Shown: positions 16,950-26,087 of the stretch, piece by piece | Layout of the letters: the number at the start of each line of letters is the position of its first letter | Numbering within the stretch: the stretch's first letter is position 1 | Assembly (NCBI RefSeq): GCF_024281235.1 | Contig: NZ_JAHWXY010000001.1 | Span: forward strand, 1,178,001 to 1,242,000 | DNA: 64,000 nucleotides | Reading direction: 5' to 3' | From: Shinella daejeonensis | Lineage (GTDB): Bacteria > Pseudomonadota > Alphaproteobacteria > Rhizobiales > Rhizobiaceae | Program-made: the position numbers and the translations under genes | The notes under the pieces: generated by a model | What the model saw: the letters and a program-made list of their open reading frames with translations, nothing else | Told to the model about the DNA's origin: nothing | Databases searched by the model: none

Positions 16950-17957
16950 TTACGGCACGTCAGCCGATCGCGCCGAAAGCGCCAGCCGCACCCGATGCTC
17001 CGGCGCGATCTCGACGAGTTCGGACGGCGCAGGCGGCACGAAGACATCCGGCGCGACACGGCCGTCGGACACGAAATCACGCCCCCGCGGCGAGGGCACG
17101 CCGGCGAAGCGTTCCGCCCCGGCCCGCCGCCCCATGGCGACTTCCGGATCGGGAATGGCGGCGATCAGCCGGCGCGTATAGGGGTGGGCCGGCGTCTCGA
17201 ATATCTGCCGCCAGCCGCCCTCCTCCACGATCTGGCCGAAAAACATCACGCAGACCCGGTCGCTCATGTGCTCCACCACACTGAGGTCGTGGCTGATCAT
17301 GACATAGGAGAGCCCGCGTTTTTCCTGAAGATCGAGGAGAAGATTGATGATCTGGGCGCGGATCGACACATCGAGCGCCGAGACCGGCTCATCGAGCACG
17401 ACGATCTCCGGTTCGAGGATCAGCGCACGGGCAATGCCGATACGCTGGCGCTGGCCGCCCGAGAATTCATGCGGGTAGCGAACGGCCTGTTCGGGGGTCA
17501 GGCCGACATCGGCCAGCATCGCCTCGATCCGGTCGGAAATCTCCGATGCGGCCGTGATCCCGTGCAGGCGAAGCGGAGCGGCGAGCGAAGCCCGGACGGA
17601 CTGGCGCGGATTGAGCGAGGCATAGGGATCCTGAAACACCATCTGCACCGCCTTGGCGCGCTGCATCCGGCCGGGCGCGCCCGGTCCCGACAGCATCCGG
17701 CCGCGATAGCGGATCGTGCCGTCCGTCGGCTCCTGCAAACCGAGGATCGCAAGCGCCGTCGTGGATTTGCCGCAGCCCGATTCACCGACGATCGACAGGC
17801 ATTCACCCTTGGCGAGCGCGAAGCTGACGCCGTTGACGGCATGCAGCATGCGCCGTCCCGCCCCGAGCAGGCCGCCGCCGGAAATGGGAAAGCGGACATG
17901 CAGGTCGTCCACCTGCAACAGGGGTCCATCCGCAGGCGTCGCCGTCGAGATCGTCAT
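16950..17957 (-). CDS. Peptide ABC transporter ATP-binding protein (OppF/DppF-like)
   Basis: This 335-residue ATPase has Walker A GESGCGKST, signature LSGGQRQR-like FSGGQRQRIGIARAL and Walker B IVVLDEPVSALD, followed by the C-terminal oligopeptide-transporter extension (VEEGGWRQIFETPAHPYTRR) of OppF/DppF. The ATG overlaps the stop of the OppD-like gene by 4 bases. It is the last gene of an operon in the order amidohydrolase, binding protein, two permeases, two ATPases. A di- or oligopeptide substrate is inferred from family and from the neighbouring peptidases. Confidence 0.88.
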   Translation of the reverse strand: MTISTATPADGPLLQVDDLHVRFPISGGGLLGAGRRMLHAVNGVSFALAKGECLSIVGESGCGKSTTALAILGLQEPTDGTIRYRGRMLSGPGAPGRMQRAKAVQMVFQDPYASLNPRQSVRASLAAPLRLHGITAASEISDRIEAMLADVGLTPEQAVRYPHEFSGGQRQRIGIARALILEPEIVVLDEPVSALDVSIRAQIINLLLDLQEKRGLSYVMISHDLSVVEHMSDRVCVMFFGQIVEEGGWRQIFETPAHPYTRRLIAAIPDPEVAMGRRAGAERFAGVPSPRGRDFVSDGRVAPDVFVPPAPSELVEIAPEHRVRLALSARSADVP

Positions 17958-18862
17958 GGGCGCTCCTCCTGCCCGTCGCGCGGCGCGATGAATCGCGTCT
18001 CGGTCAACGCCGAGCGATCGGCGATGATGCTGTCGATATCGACGAGACGCTGGCGGCCGTGCAGGCTGCGGCTGCCGAGGCGGGGAAGCGCTCCCAGCAG
18101 ACCGCGTGTGTATTCGTGGCGGGGATTGCTGAACAGCGCCCGCGTCTCGTTTTCCTCCACCAGGCAACCGGCATACATCACGCCCACCCGCTGGCAGATG
18201 CTGGCGATCACCCCGAGATCGTGGCTGATGAACAGGACGGCGGTGCCGCGTTCGGCGCAGAGGTCCTTGATCAGGCGCAGCACCTCGGCCTGAACCGTCA
18301 CATCCAGCGCCGTGGTCGGCTCGTCGGCGATCAGCAGGTCGGGATTACAGGCAAGCGCCATGGCGATCATCACCCGCTGGCGCATCCCCCCCGACATCTG
18401 GTGCGGATAGTTCCGCGCCCGCCGGTCGGGATTGGGAACGCGCACGCTCTCCAGCGCCTTGACCGCAAGCTCCCGCGCCTCCGCCCAGCTTTTATCCTGA
18501 TGCAGCACGAACATCTCCGCGATCTGCCGCCCGACGGTCGAAAGCGGATTGAGAGCGGTCATCGGCTCCTGGAAGATCATGGCGATGCGATTGCCGCGCA
18601 GGCGGCGCATCTCCCGTTTCGGCAGCGTAAGGAGATTGCGGCCCTTGAACCGGATCTCGCCACCGGCCGCCCTCAGCGGCTTCTTGAGCAGGCCCATCAC
18701 GCCAAGCGACGTCACCGATTTTCCGGACCCCGACTCGCCGACGAGACCATAGGCTTCCCCCGGCATGATGCGAAACGAGACGTCCCTGATGATCGGATGC
18801 GCATAGCGTCCGAACAGGGCGTCCACCTTCAGGCCATCGACATCGAGCAGCGGTTGCGTCAT
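17954..18862 (-). CDS. Peptide ABC transporter ATP-binding protein (OppD/DppD-like)
   Basis: This 302-residue ATPase pairs with the OppF-like subunit. It shows Walker [13 protein letters not shown], signature [15 protein letters not shown] and Walker [13 protein letters not shown]. The DppD-type tail has [14 protein letters not shown], but the family's C-terminal Fe-S cysteine motif is not evident. Its start overlaps the permease stop by 4 bases, showing tight coupling in the operon. Confidence 0.88.
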   Translation of the reverse strand: MTQPLLDVDGLKVDALFGRYAHPIIRDVSFRIMPGEAYGLVGESGSGKSVTSLGVMGLLKKPLRAAGGEIRFKGRNLLTLPKREMRRLRGNRIAMIFQEPMTALNPLSTVGRQIAEMFVLHQDKSWAEARELAVKALESVRVPNPDRRARNYPHQMSGGMRQRVMIAMALACNPDLLIADEPTTALDVTVQAEVLRLIKDLCAERGTAVLFISHDLGVIASICQRVGVMYAGCLVEENETRALFSNPRHEYTRGLLGALPRLGSRSLHGRQRLVDIDSIIADRSALTETRFIAPRDGQEERP

Positions 18863-19680
18863 CGGGTGCGCGTCCTCATATGCGGATCGAGACTGTCGCG
18901 CAGGCCGTCACCCAGAAGGTTGAACCCGAGCACGGACAGGAAGATGGCGATACCGGGGAAGAACGCCACCCAGGGCGCGATCTGGATGAGCTGGCGCGCA
19001 TCCGTCAGCATCGAGCCCCAGCTCGGAAACGGCGGCTGGATGCCGAGGCCGAGGAAGGAGAGCGCCGCTTCCGACAACACCGCCGACCCCATGCCGAGCG
19101 TCGCCATGACGAGGATCGGCCCCATCATGTTGGGCAGAATTTGCGTGAACATGATGCGCAGGTCCCCGTAACCGAGCGTCTGCGCCGCCTGGACATAGCC
19201 CTGCGACTTCAGCGACAGCGTCGATGAACGGGCGATGCGGCAGGTCCAGCTCCAGTTGGTAAGACCGAGCGCGATCAGAAGCGACGCCAGACCGGGACCC
19301 AGCACCGCCATCACGGCAAGCGCGAAGATCAGCGACGGAATGGCGAGCATGACGTTGGTGAAACCGTTCACGAGATCGTCCCACCAGCCGCCCCAATAGC
19401 CGGCGGTCATGCCGAGCGTAACGCCGATGATCGAGTTGATCACCTGCGAGACGATACCGACCGTCAGCGAGATCTGTGCGCCATAGAGGATGCGGCTGTA
19501 GACGTCCCGCCCCTGCCCGTCGGTGCCGAACCAGAAAGTGCCGTCCGGCGGCATCTCGAAATTCATCAGATCGGCGTCGAGCACCGGATCAAAAGGCGCG
19601 ATCCATGGCGCAAGAACGCCGGCGAGGATGACGAGGGCCGTCAGGAACGCACCGAGCAGGAAATTGAAGCCGAAACGCAT
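18859..19680 (-). CDS. Peptide ABC transporter permease (DppC-like)
   Basis: This 273-residue permease has about six membrane helices. The OppC-type periplasmic start (APFDPVLDADLMNFEMPPDG then WFGTDGQGRDVYSRILYGAQ) and the EAA loop (QAAQTLGYGDLRIMFTQILP) are clear. I start it at the ATG at 19680, which has AGGAG at 19691-19687, rather than 13 codons upstream inside the previous gene. It lies 4 bases after the DppB-like gene. Confidence 0.88.
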   Translation of the reverse strand: MRFGFNFLLGAFLTALVILAGVLAPWIAPFDPVLDADLMNFEMPPDGTFWFGTDGQGRDVYSRILYGAQISLTVGIVSQVINSIIGVTLGMTAGYWGGWWDDLVNGFTNVMLAIPSLIFALAVMAVLGPGLASLLIALGLTNWSWTCRIARSSTLSLKSQGYVQAAQTLGYGDLRIMFTQILPNMMGPILVMATLGMGSAVLSEAALSFLGLGIQPPFPSWGSMLTDARQLIQIAPWVAFFPGIAIFLSVLGFNLLGDGLRDSLDPHMRTRTR

Positions 19681-19684
19681 TGCC

Positions 19685-20620
19685 TCACTCCTGCTTGATG
19701 CGCGGATCGATCGCGGCATAGATCAGATCGACGGCGGTGTTGATGACAAGAAACCACAGCACGATGATGAGGATCGTGCCCTGCACGACGGGAATATCGC
19801 GGATCGCCACGCTGTCCACCAGAAGCGAGCCGATGCCGGGCCAGGCGAAGAGCTTCTCGATGACCACCGCCTGCCCGATCAGCGATCCGAATTGCAGGCC
19901 GACCGTCGTGACGATCAGCACGAGCGCGTTGCGCGCCACATGCCAGCGCACCACCTTCATCTCGCTCATGCCCTTGGAATGGGCGGTGCGGATGAATTCG
20001 GCATTGAGCACATCGAGAACGCCCGCGCGCGTGGTGCGCGCGAGAAGCGCGAGCGGCGTCACCCCGAGGGTCACGGCGGGCAGGATGAGATTGCGGAACG
20101 ACCCGTCGCCATAGCCGAAGCTCGGCAACCAGTTGAGTTGCAGCGCGAAGAGATACATCAGCAGCAGGCCGAGCCAGAATTGCGGCAGCGAAAGCCCCGA
20201 AACCGCGCCCACCATCGTCACGGTGTCGAGCACCGATCCGGGGCGCAGGGCCGCCAGGAAACCAAGCGGTACGCCGATGACCAGGGCGAAGACCATGGCC
20301 GCGATCGCCAGTTGCAGCGAGGCCCACATGCGGTCGTTGATGAGATCGATCACCGGCTGGCGCGTGCGAAAGCTCGTGCCCAGGTCGAAGCGGGCAAGAT
20401 CGGAAACATAGGCGACGAAGCGCTCGATCACCGGCTTGTCGAGGCCGAATTCCTCGTTCAGGCGGGCGATCAGCTGCGGGTCGGCGGCCCGCCGGCCATC
20501 GGCAAAAAGGCTTGCCGCGAAGCTGCCGGGGACGACGGAGAAGATGACGAAGATCAAAAGCGCCACGACGATGACCGTGGGAATGATCTGGAAGATCCGG
20601 CGCAGGGTGAAGCGAAGCAT
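19685..20620 (-). CDS. Peptide ABC transporter permease (DppB-like)
   Basis: This 311-residue DppB/OppB permease begins with the family signature MLRFTLRRIFQIIPTVIVV. It has a large periplasmic loop (DPQLIARLNEEFGLDKPVIE) and the EAA loop (FIRTAHSKGMSEMKVVRWHV). About six helices are predicted. It follows the binding-protein gene after a 97-base gap holding a GC hairpin. Confidence 0.9.
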   Translation of the reverse strand: MLRFTLRRIFQIIPTVIVVALLIFVIFSVVPGSFAASLFADGRRAADPQLIARLNEEFGLDKPVIERFVAYVSDLARFDLGTSFRTRQPVIDLINDRMWASLQLAIAAMVFALVIGVPLGFLAALRPGSVLDTVTMVGAVSGLSLPQFWLGLLLMYLFALQLNWLPSFGYGDGSFRNLILPAVTLGVTPLALLARTTRAGVLDVLNAEFIRTAHSKGMSEMKVVRWHVARNALVLIVTTVGLQFGSLIGQAVVIEKLFAWPGIGSLLVDSVAIRDIPVVQGTILIIVLWFLVINTAVDLIYAAIDPRIKQE

Positions 20621-20671
20621 GGGCGCGGTTCCGTTTTATTCGCCCGGAACGGGCGCGACAGTCGTTTCGGG

Positions 20672-20703
20672 GCCGGCGGCGGCAGGGTTCTCCCGCCGCC
20701 GGC
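20672..20703 (-). terminator. Intercistronic GC hairpin after peptide-binding protein gene
   Basis: An 11-base perfect stem (GCCGGCGGCGG at 20672-20682, pairing with 20693-20703) lies 15 bases after the binding-protein stop and before the permease genes. No T run follows. Such hairpins usually stabilise the binding-protein message and reduce expression of downstream membrane subunits. Confidence 0.6.
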
Positions 20704-20717
20704 ATGAACGCTCAAGC

Positions 20718-22310
20718 CTATTTGCGTGAAGCGGGCGCCGTATCGTCGATCCAGATCTCCTCGTAAGGCTGGACCGCCAGTTCGTTCGCATTGGGCACCA
20801 GCCCGTGAATCCACGGCTGATAGGCCATGACGGCCTTGTTGTAGTTGAAGAACCACACCGGCGCCTCGTCCTGCACGATATTGTTGGCCTGGCGCAGGAG
20901 ATCGTTCTGCGCGGCCGGATCGCGCTCCTGCTGCGCCGCCTCGTAGAGCTTGTCGAATTCGGCGTTGGCGAAGCTCGTATAGTTGCAGGCCGACTGCGCC
21001 GTCTTCGAATAATAGCAGCGCAGCGCATTGAGCGGATCGGGACCGGACAGGTTCGACCAGATGAAGGCCTGGAAGTTGTTGGTCGTCACCGCCTCGCCGA
21101 GCGCCGAGCTTTCGACCGGCTTCGGCTTCACGGTGATGCCGACCTTCTGCAACATGGGCAGAATGGCCTCGACGATCGGCACGCCCCAGCTCTCGTTCGG
21201 GCTGGCGGTCACCTCGAATTCGAAACCGTCGGCGTAACCCGCCTCGGCAAGCAGCGCCTTGGCCTTGTCCGGATCGAAATCGTAAGGCGCCTTGTCCTTG
21301 TCGAAGGCGGGCGAGGAGATCGGCAGCCAGCCGGCTGCCGGATAGGCCTTGTTCTTGACGAGGCGTTCGATGATCAGCGGCGCATTGATCGCATGGTTGA
21401 TCGCCTGGCGCACCCGCTTGTCCTTGAAGGGCTCATAGGCGGGATTGAAACCGATATTGCGGGTATAGACCTCGGCCACCTCCAGCAGTTGATCCTTCAG
21501 CGCCTCTTCGCCCTGATAGGCCTGATACTGGGTGGGACCGAGGACCGAAACGTCGATTTCTTTGTTACGGAACGCCACGTCGCGCGCGGCATCCTCGGCC
21601 ATCAGCACGATATTCACCCGATCCAGATAGGGCTTGCCCTCTTCGTAATATTTGTCGAACTTCTCGACCACGACCTGCGAGCCCGGCACATGCTCCTTGA
21701 AGACGAAGGCGCCGAGACCGACCGGGTCCTTACCGAAAACCGACTCGTCCTCGACGTTCGACGGATAGATGACCGTCGTGTTCTGCATCAGCGGAAAGCC
21801 GGGGTTGATCGGCCCCGTATAGGTGATCTCCAGCGTATGGTCGTCGATTTTCCGGAGGCCGGAAATCTCCTCCGCCGTGCCGGCGATATAGTCGTCCGCG
21901 CCCTTGATGACCGCGATGAAGCTCGCGCCCGGAAAGGCGTTCTTGGGACTGGCGATCCGCTTGTAGCTGTAGATGATGTCGTCGGCCGTCAGCGGCTTGC
22001 CGTTGTGGAAGACGGCATTCTCGCGCAGGTGATAGGTATAGACCGTCCCGTCCTCGGATACGTCTTGCGCGGTCGCCAGTTCCAGTACCGGCTTGTTGCC
22101 GATCGAATCCCAGCTGTAGAGCCCCCGGTGAATGGCCTGGGTGATGAACTCCTCCTGCGTATTGGGGCTCGCCTGGACGTCCAGCGTGGCGAAGCTCGAT
22201 CCATAAGGCGCGGTGAAGACCAGCGTTCCGCCGTGGCGTTCGCCCTCGGCAAGCGCCACGCTGGCCACGCCGAGGCTGAGCATCGCGGCGAATGTCAATC
22301 GTTTCAGCAT
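20718..22310 (-). CDS. Peptide ABC transporter substrate-binding protein (family 5)
   Basis: This 530-residue periplasmic receptor has a signal peptide (MLKRLTFAAMLSLGVASVALA, cleaved before EGERHGG). Family-5 core features include the N-terminal YTYHLRENAVFHNGKPLTAD and DDIIYSYKRI stretches and the C-terminal PVWFFNYNKAVMAYQPW. Related proteins bind di- and oligopeptides, and some bind nickel or opines. The neighbouring D-peptide enzymes point to unusual peptides. It lies 57 bases after the amidohydrolase. Confidence 0.88.
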   Translation of the reverse strand: MLKRLTFAAMLSLGVASVALAEGERHGGTLVFTAPYGSSFATLDVQASPNTQEEFITQAIHRGLYSWDSIGNKPVLELATAQDVSEDGTVYTYHLRENAVFHNGKPLTADDIIYSYKRIASPKNAFPGASFIAVIKGADDYIAGTAEEISGLRKIDDHTLEITYTGPINPGFPLMQNTTVIYPSNVEDESVFGKDPVGLGAFVFKEHVPGSQVVVEKFDKYYEEGKPYLDRVNIVLMAEDAARDVAFRNKEIDVSVLGPTQYQAYQGEEALKDQLLEVAEVYTRNIGFNPAYEPFKDKRVRQAINHAINAPLIIERLVKNKAYPAAGWLPISSPAFDKDKAPYDFDPDKAKALLAEAGYADGFEFEVTASPNESWGVPIVEAILPMLQKVGITVKPKPVESSALGEAVTTNNFQAFIWSNLSGPDPLNALRCYYSKTAQSACNYTSFANAEFDKLYEAAQQERDPAAQNDLLRQANNIVQDEAPVWFFNYNKAVMAYQPWIHGLVPNANELAVQPYEEIWIDDTAPASRK

Positions 22311-22367
22311 TCCGTTCTCCCCTTTTTACCGTTTCCGGCTTCGTTTCGATTGGTCGTTCCGGCCGCG

Positions 22368-23996
22368 TCAGCCTCGCGCGTCATGGACGACGCGGCCGGC
22401 GAGCAGGGTCAGCAGGCAGCGCGTGCCCGACAGGACGGTTTCCGGCGGCGCTGTCAGAAGATCGTTGTCGAACACGGCGATATCGGCCCACTGGCCGGGC
22501 GCAAGCCGCCCCTTCACCATTTCGGCCTTCTGCGAGAAGGCCCCGTTTTCGGTATAGGCTTGCAGCGCCTCCTCCCGGCTCAGCGTCTCGGCGTCGCCCA
22601 TCGGCGTGCCCTTGCCGGTGCGGCGGGTGATCATCGCATGAAGGTTCGGGAAGGGATCCGGCGAGCAGACCGGCGAATCCGATCCGGTCGAGGGCTTGAG
22701 CCCCATGCGCGTCCATGTGCCGATCGGATAGGACTGCATGGCCCGTTCCTCGCCGAGCACGGAAATATAGCTGTCGCCGAAATCGTGGATGAAGGCCATC
22801 TGCGGGGCCGGCAGAATGCCCGCAGCCTTCATGCGCGCGTTCTGTTGCGGGGTCGCATAGCCGCAATGCTCGACGCGATGGCGGCGGTCGGGATCGGGAT
22901 TGGCCGCAAGCGCCTTCTCATAGGCGGTCACCAATTGTTCGATCGCCCCGTCGCCGATGGCGTGGCAGACCATCTGATACCCCCGGTCGTGGCAGGCCTT
23001 GACGATCGCCTCGACCTCGGCGTCCGGCAGCATCTGCACGCCGAGGTTGTCCGGCTCACCCTCATAGGGCTTGCTCATCCAGGCCGTGCGCCCGCCCGCC
23101 GAGCCGTCGAGGAAGACCTTGACGCCGCCGATCCGCAGCATGTCGTCACCGACGCCCGAAACGAGCCCCGCACGCCAGCAATCCTCGACGATGGACGCGC
23201 CCGGATCGCCGAGCAGGGTCAGCCAGACCCGCACGGGCAGGCGTCCGGCGAGCTTCGCCACCTGATAGGCCCGGATCTCCGCAAAGCCCGCGATATGCCC
23301 GACCGCCGCATCCATGCAACTCGTGATGCCGAAGGAGAGCAGGTGCCGTCCCGCCCGTTCGATACCCTCGACGAGATCCTCGACCGTCGCCTCCGGCATC
23401 GCCGCCTTGACGAGGTTCTGGGCGTTCTCGGCCAGAAAGCCGTTCAGCCGGCCGGCCGTGACGCCGATCAAGCCGCCGTCCGGCACCGGCGTCGCCTCGG
23501 TGATGCCGGCAAGTTCCAATGCGCGCGAATTGGCGATGGAGACATGGCCGCAGGCGCGCGTCAGCAGCACCGGGTGGTCCGGCGCCACGCGGTCGAGATC
23601 CTCGCGCGTCGGGTGCCGGCCGGTATCGAGCTTGACCTGATCGTAGCCGCGGGCGCGGACCCAGCCGCCCTTCGGAGTCGTCGCCGCGCGGTCTGAAATC
23701 CGCTTCATGAGCGCCGCAAGCGTCGGCGCGGCCGCCGGGGTGGCATCGACCCAGCCCATCATCATGCCGGTCGAGATCAGATGCAGGTGATTGTCGATGA
23801 GGCCCGGGCTTGCGAAACGGCCCTCCAGATCGATGACCTCGGTACGCAGCCCCTTGAGTTCCAGCATGTCGGCATCGCGGCCGGTGGCGAGAACCTTGCC
23901 CTGCCATATCGCAAGCGCTTCGCTCACGCCCTCCTGCCGGCCACACCAGATGCGGCCGTTATGCAGGATAAGATCGGCCTCGACCCTGACTGCCAT
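22368..23996 (-). CDS. Amidohydrolase family protein (YtcJ-like)
   Basis: This 542-residue metal-dependent hydrolase is of the amidohydrolase-3 type. It has the N-terminal small beta domain (LILHNGRIW), the HxH metal motif H70/H72 (LIDNHLHL), a lysine-equivalent region (GGVKVFLDGSAGG), further metal histidines (MVCHAIGDGAI, RVEHCGYAT), and the aspartate region TGSDSPVC. YtcJ relatives act on N-acyl amides or ureido compounds, but no substrate can be assigned. It is the first gene of the peptide-transporter operon and is divergent from the LysR gene, so it likely processes an imported compound. Confidence 0.82.
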   Translation of the reverse strand: MAVRVEADLILHNGRIWCGRQEGVSEALAIWQGKVLATGRDADMLELKGLRTEVIDLEGRFASPGLIDNHLHLISTGMMMGWVDATPAAAPTLAALMKRISDRAATTPKGGWVRARGYDQVKLDTGRHPTREDLDRVAPDHPVLLTRACGHVSIANSRALELAGITEATPVPDGGLIGVTAGRLNGFLAENAQNLVKAAMPEATVEDLVEGIERAGRHLLSFGITSCMDAAVGHIAGFAEIRAYQVAKLAGRLPVRVWLTLLGDPGASIVEDCWRAGLVSGVGDDMLRIGGVKVFLDGSAGGRTAWMSKPYEGEPDNLGVQMLPDAEVEAIVKACHDRGYQMVCHAIGDGAIEQLVTAYEKALAANPDPDRRHRVEHCGYATPQQNARMKAAGILPAPQMAFIHDFGDSYISVLGEERAMQSYPIGTWTRMGLKPSTGSDSPVCSPDPFPNLHAMITRRTGKGTPMGDAETLSREEALQAYTENGAFSQKAEMVKGRLAPGQWADIAVFDNDLLTAPPETVLSGTRCLLTLLAGRVVHDARG

Positions 23997-24302
23997 TCCC
24001 CGCCCCTTCCTCGGCCCTTGCGGGCTCCTGCCATACCGGCGCGCCGGCTTACGGGGAGAACGGCGCCGCGCCTTCGCGCCGCGCGACAGGACCTGTACGG
24101 CTCATCCTTATCTTGCAGCATGTCCGGTTTCGCCTCCACGAGACCAGGCACGCCGTCCTCCCGCCTCACCGTGGAAGCTTGCGAGGAGCTTGGCCAATTC
24201 GCTTTTGGCAAAATCCCATGCGAATTCTGCATATCTATTTCAAATGAAACACTTATGATCCTTTCAGCAGGGCAGGCGCGTCAGCGGAAGAGGAACGGCG
24301 GC
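23997..24302. other. Divergent control region between amidohydrolase operon and lysR gene
   Basis: This 306-base region has no gene. It contains the imperfect dyad TTTCAAATGAAA at 24238-24249, 54 bases before the lysR start, within an AT-richer stretch. LysR proteins usually bind such divergent regions at T-N11-A dyads, so this is the candidate operator. A GAGGAA ribosome site for lysR lies at the right end. Confidence 0.45.
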
Positions 24303-25250
24303 ATGGAAATCAAGTGGCTCGAGGATTTCGTCACGCTCGCCGACACATCGAGTTTCTCGCGCGCGGCCGAATTGCGCAACGTGACCCAGCCGGCCTTCAG
24401 CCGCCGGATCAAGCAGCTCGAAAGCTGGCTCGGGGCGACCCTCATCAGCCGCGCCACCATGCCGGCCGAACTGACGGCGGCGGGGCGGAGTTTCCTGCCG
24501 GTCGCCCAGGAGGCGATCCGCACCTTCTATGCGGCGCGCGAGGCGCTGCGGCCCTCATATGAGCCGGGCCTCATCCGCTTTGCCGCCCTGCACACGCTGA
24601 CCGTCACCTTCTTTCCGCAATGGCTGAAGAGGCTCGAGAATACGGGCGGTTCCTTCAGCACGTCGCTGATCCCCGACCGTGGCGGCATAGAGGCGAACCT
24701 CGATGCGCTCGTCGGCGACGAGGCGGATTTCTTCCTCACCTACGCCCATGCCGAAGTGCCGTTCCATCTCGACCGGGGGCAGTTCGCTTCCCTGACCATT
24801 GCCCATGACCGGCTGATCCCGCTGGTGGCGGAACGGGTGACGGTCGCCGGCAACCCGCAGCCGGGGCTCAACCTTCTCGACCGCGCCATCGCGCAGCCGC
24901 GGCTTGCCATTCCCTATCTCAGCTATGGCTTCAATTCGTTCTTCGGCGTCGCGCTGTCACGCCTCCTACTGCGCCGCCCGCCCTTCCGCCGCCGCACCAC
25001 GCATGAGAACACGATCAGCGCCGGGCTGATGAACATGGCCGTGACCGGCGCCGGCGTCTGCTGGCTGCCGGAAAGCCTGGCCCGCGACGAACTGGAGGCA
25101 GGCCGTCTCGTGCCCGCCTCGGCGGACGGAGGGTGGAACCTCGATCTGGAAATCCGCCTCTACCGCCACGCCGGCGGCCGCAGCCGCAAGGTCGAGGACC
25201 TGTGGCGTATCGCAAGGCAATCGCTGGAGCCGGCCGCCGGCCTTTCATGA
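24303..25250 (+). CDS. LysR-family transcriptional regulator
   Basis: This 315-residue LysR protein has an N-terminal winged helix (KWLEDFVTLADTSSFSRAAE, then TQPAFSRRIKQLESWLG) and a C-terminal effector-binding domain (about 90-300). The ATG at 24303 with GAGGAA upstream gives the normal family length. It is divergent from the peptide-uptake operon and convergent with the D-peptidase operon, so it probably controls one or both. The inducer is unknown. Confidence 0.9.
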   Translation: MEIKWLEDFVTLADTSSFSRAAELRNVTQPAFSRRIKQLESWLGATLISRATMPAELTAAGRSFLPVAQEAIRTFYAAREALRPSYEPGLIRFAALHTLTVTFFPQWLKRLENTGGSFSTSLIPDRGGIEANLDALVGDEADFFLTYAHAEVPFHLDRGQFASLTIAHDRLIPLVAERVTVAGNPQPGLNLLDRAIAQPRLAIPYLSYGFNSFFGVALSRLLLRRPPFRRRTTHENTISAGLMNMAVTGAGVCWLPESLARDELEAGRLVPASADGGWNLDLEIRLYRHAGGRSRKVEDLWRIARQSLEPAAGLS

Positions 25251-25286
25251 CGCCGGCTATCGGCGTTGCAAAAGGAGAGGCCGGCG

Positions 25287-26087
25287 TTACACCTTCAGGA
25301 AGAGGAGCGCTCGCAGGATCTCTGCGAAATCGGCGCTCTCGAAGGCGACCGCCCGTGGACCGTGCGCCGTTGCGCCGGGATACCATCCGGCCCGATAGGC
25401 ATCGGTCGGATTGTTGAACTCGATCACCACCTCGTAACGTTCCGCCCGTTCGGGAAGGGCCCGCGTGAAATCGCCGGCCAGCGCCGCCGCGACACCTTCG
25501 CGGATCAGCCGGCGCGACCAGGCCGGCGCAAGCGAGGTCGAGGCGCGACCCTTGCCGTCGAGTGTCTCGACGGCCGCAAGCCCCGGAACCAGCCTGCGGG
25601 CTTCCGCGCAGATGCCGGCGTCACCGGCGAGGAACACCGACGGCACGCCGTAGCCCGCGGCGCAAAGCGCGTTGATCGTGAACTCCGAGGCGACCTCACC
25701 GTTCAAAAGCAGCCGCGATATGCGCAGGTTGGACGTATGGGCGAGCGGATTGGCCTCGCTGCCCGCCTTCGAATGATAGCCCGTATAGATCGCCGCGGCG
25801 AAACCGGCGTCGATGCCGAACATCATCTCGTCGGGATGACCGGACCAGCCCCGGACGATCCGGACATAATCCGGCAACCGGTCGAGGAGGAGGTTACGGC
25901 CGCTGTCGTGGGCATCCTTGATCACCACTTCGGTTGCTCCGGCGGCAAGGGCGCCCTCGCAGGCGGCGACCACCTCCCCGGTCATCAGCGCGCGGAATTC
26001 GGCCCAGTCCGCATGGCCGTGCTCGGCCTCGTCCCAATGGGCGATGCCGGCCGTGCCTTCGATATCGGCGGAAATGAAGACTTTCAT
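25287..26087 (-). CDS. D-aminopeptidase, M55 family (DppA-like)
   Basis: This 266-residue protein matches the M55 peptidases, which remove N-terminal D-residues such as D-Ala. Metal ligands align closely with Bacillus DppA: D8 and E10 in ISADIEGTAG, H60 in KDAHDSGRN, H105 in GYHSKAG, and a conserved H117 in the catalytic loop (AHTSN). It overlaps the P1 peptidase stop by 4 bases (ATGA). The Bacillus relative forms a self-compartmentalised decamer in the cytoplasm. Confidence 0.9.
   Translation of the reverse strand: MKVFISADIEGTAGIAHWDEAEHGHADWAEFRALMTGEVVAACEGALAAGATEVVIKDAHDSGRNLLLDRLPDYVRIVRGWSGHPDEMMFGIDAGFAAAIYTGYHSKAGSEANPLAHTSNLRISRLLLNGEVASEFTINALCAAGYGVPSVFLAGDAGICAEARRLVPGLAAVETLDGKGRASTSLAPAWSRRLIREGVAAALAGDFTRALPERAERYEVVIEFNNPTDAYRAGWYPGATAHGPRAVAFESADFAEILRALLFLKV

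Noticed and set aside
20805-23696. A 963-codon open frame on the + strand
   Set aside because: It is antisense to the family-5 binding protein and the amidohydrolase, both clear homologues. Its Arg/Asp/His-rich low-similarity sequence is the typical shadow of high-GC third positions.
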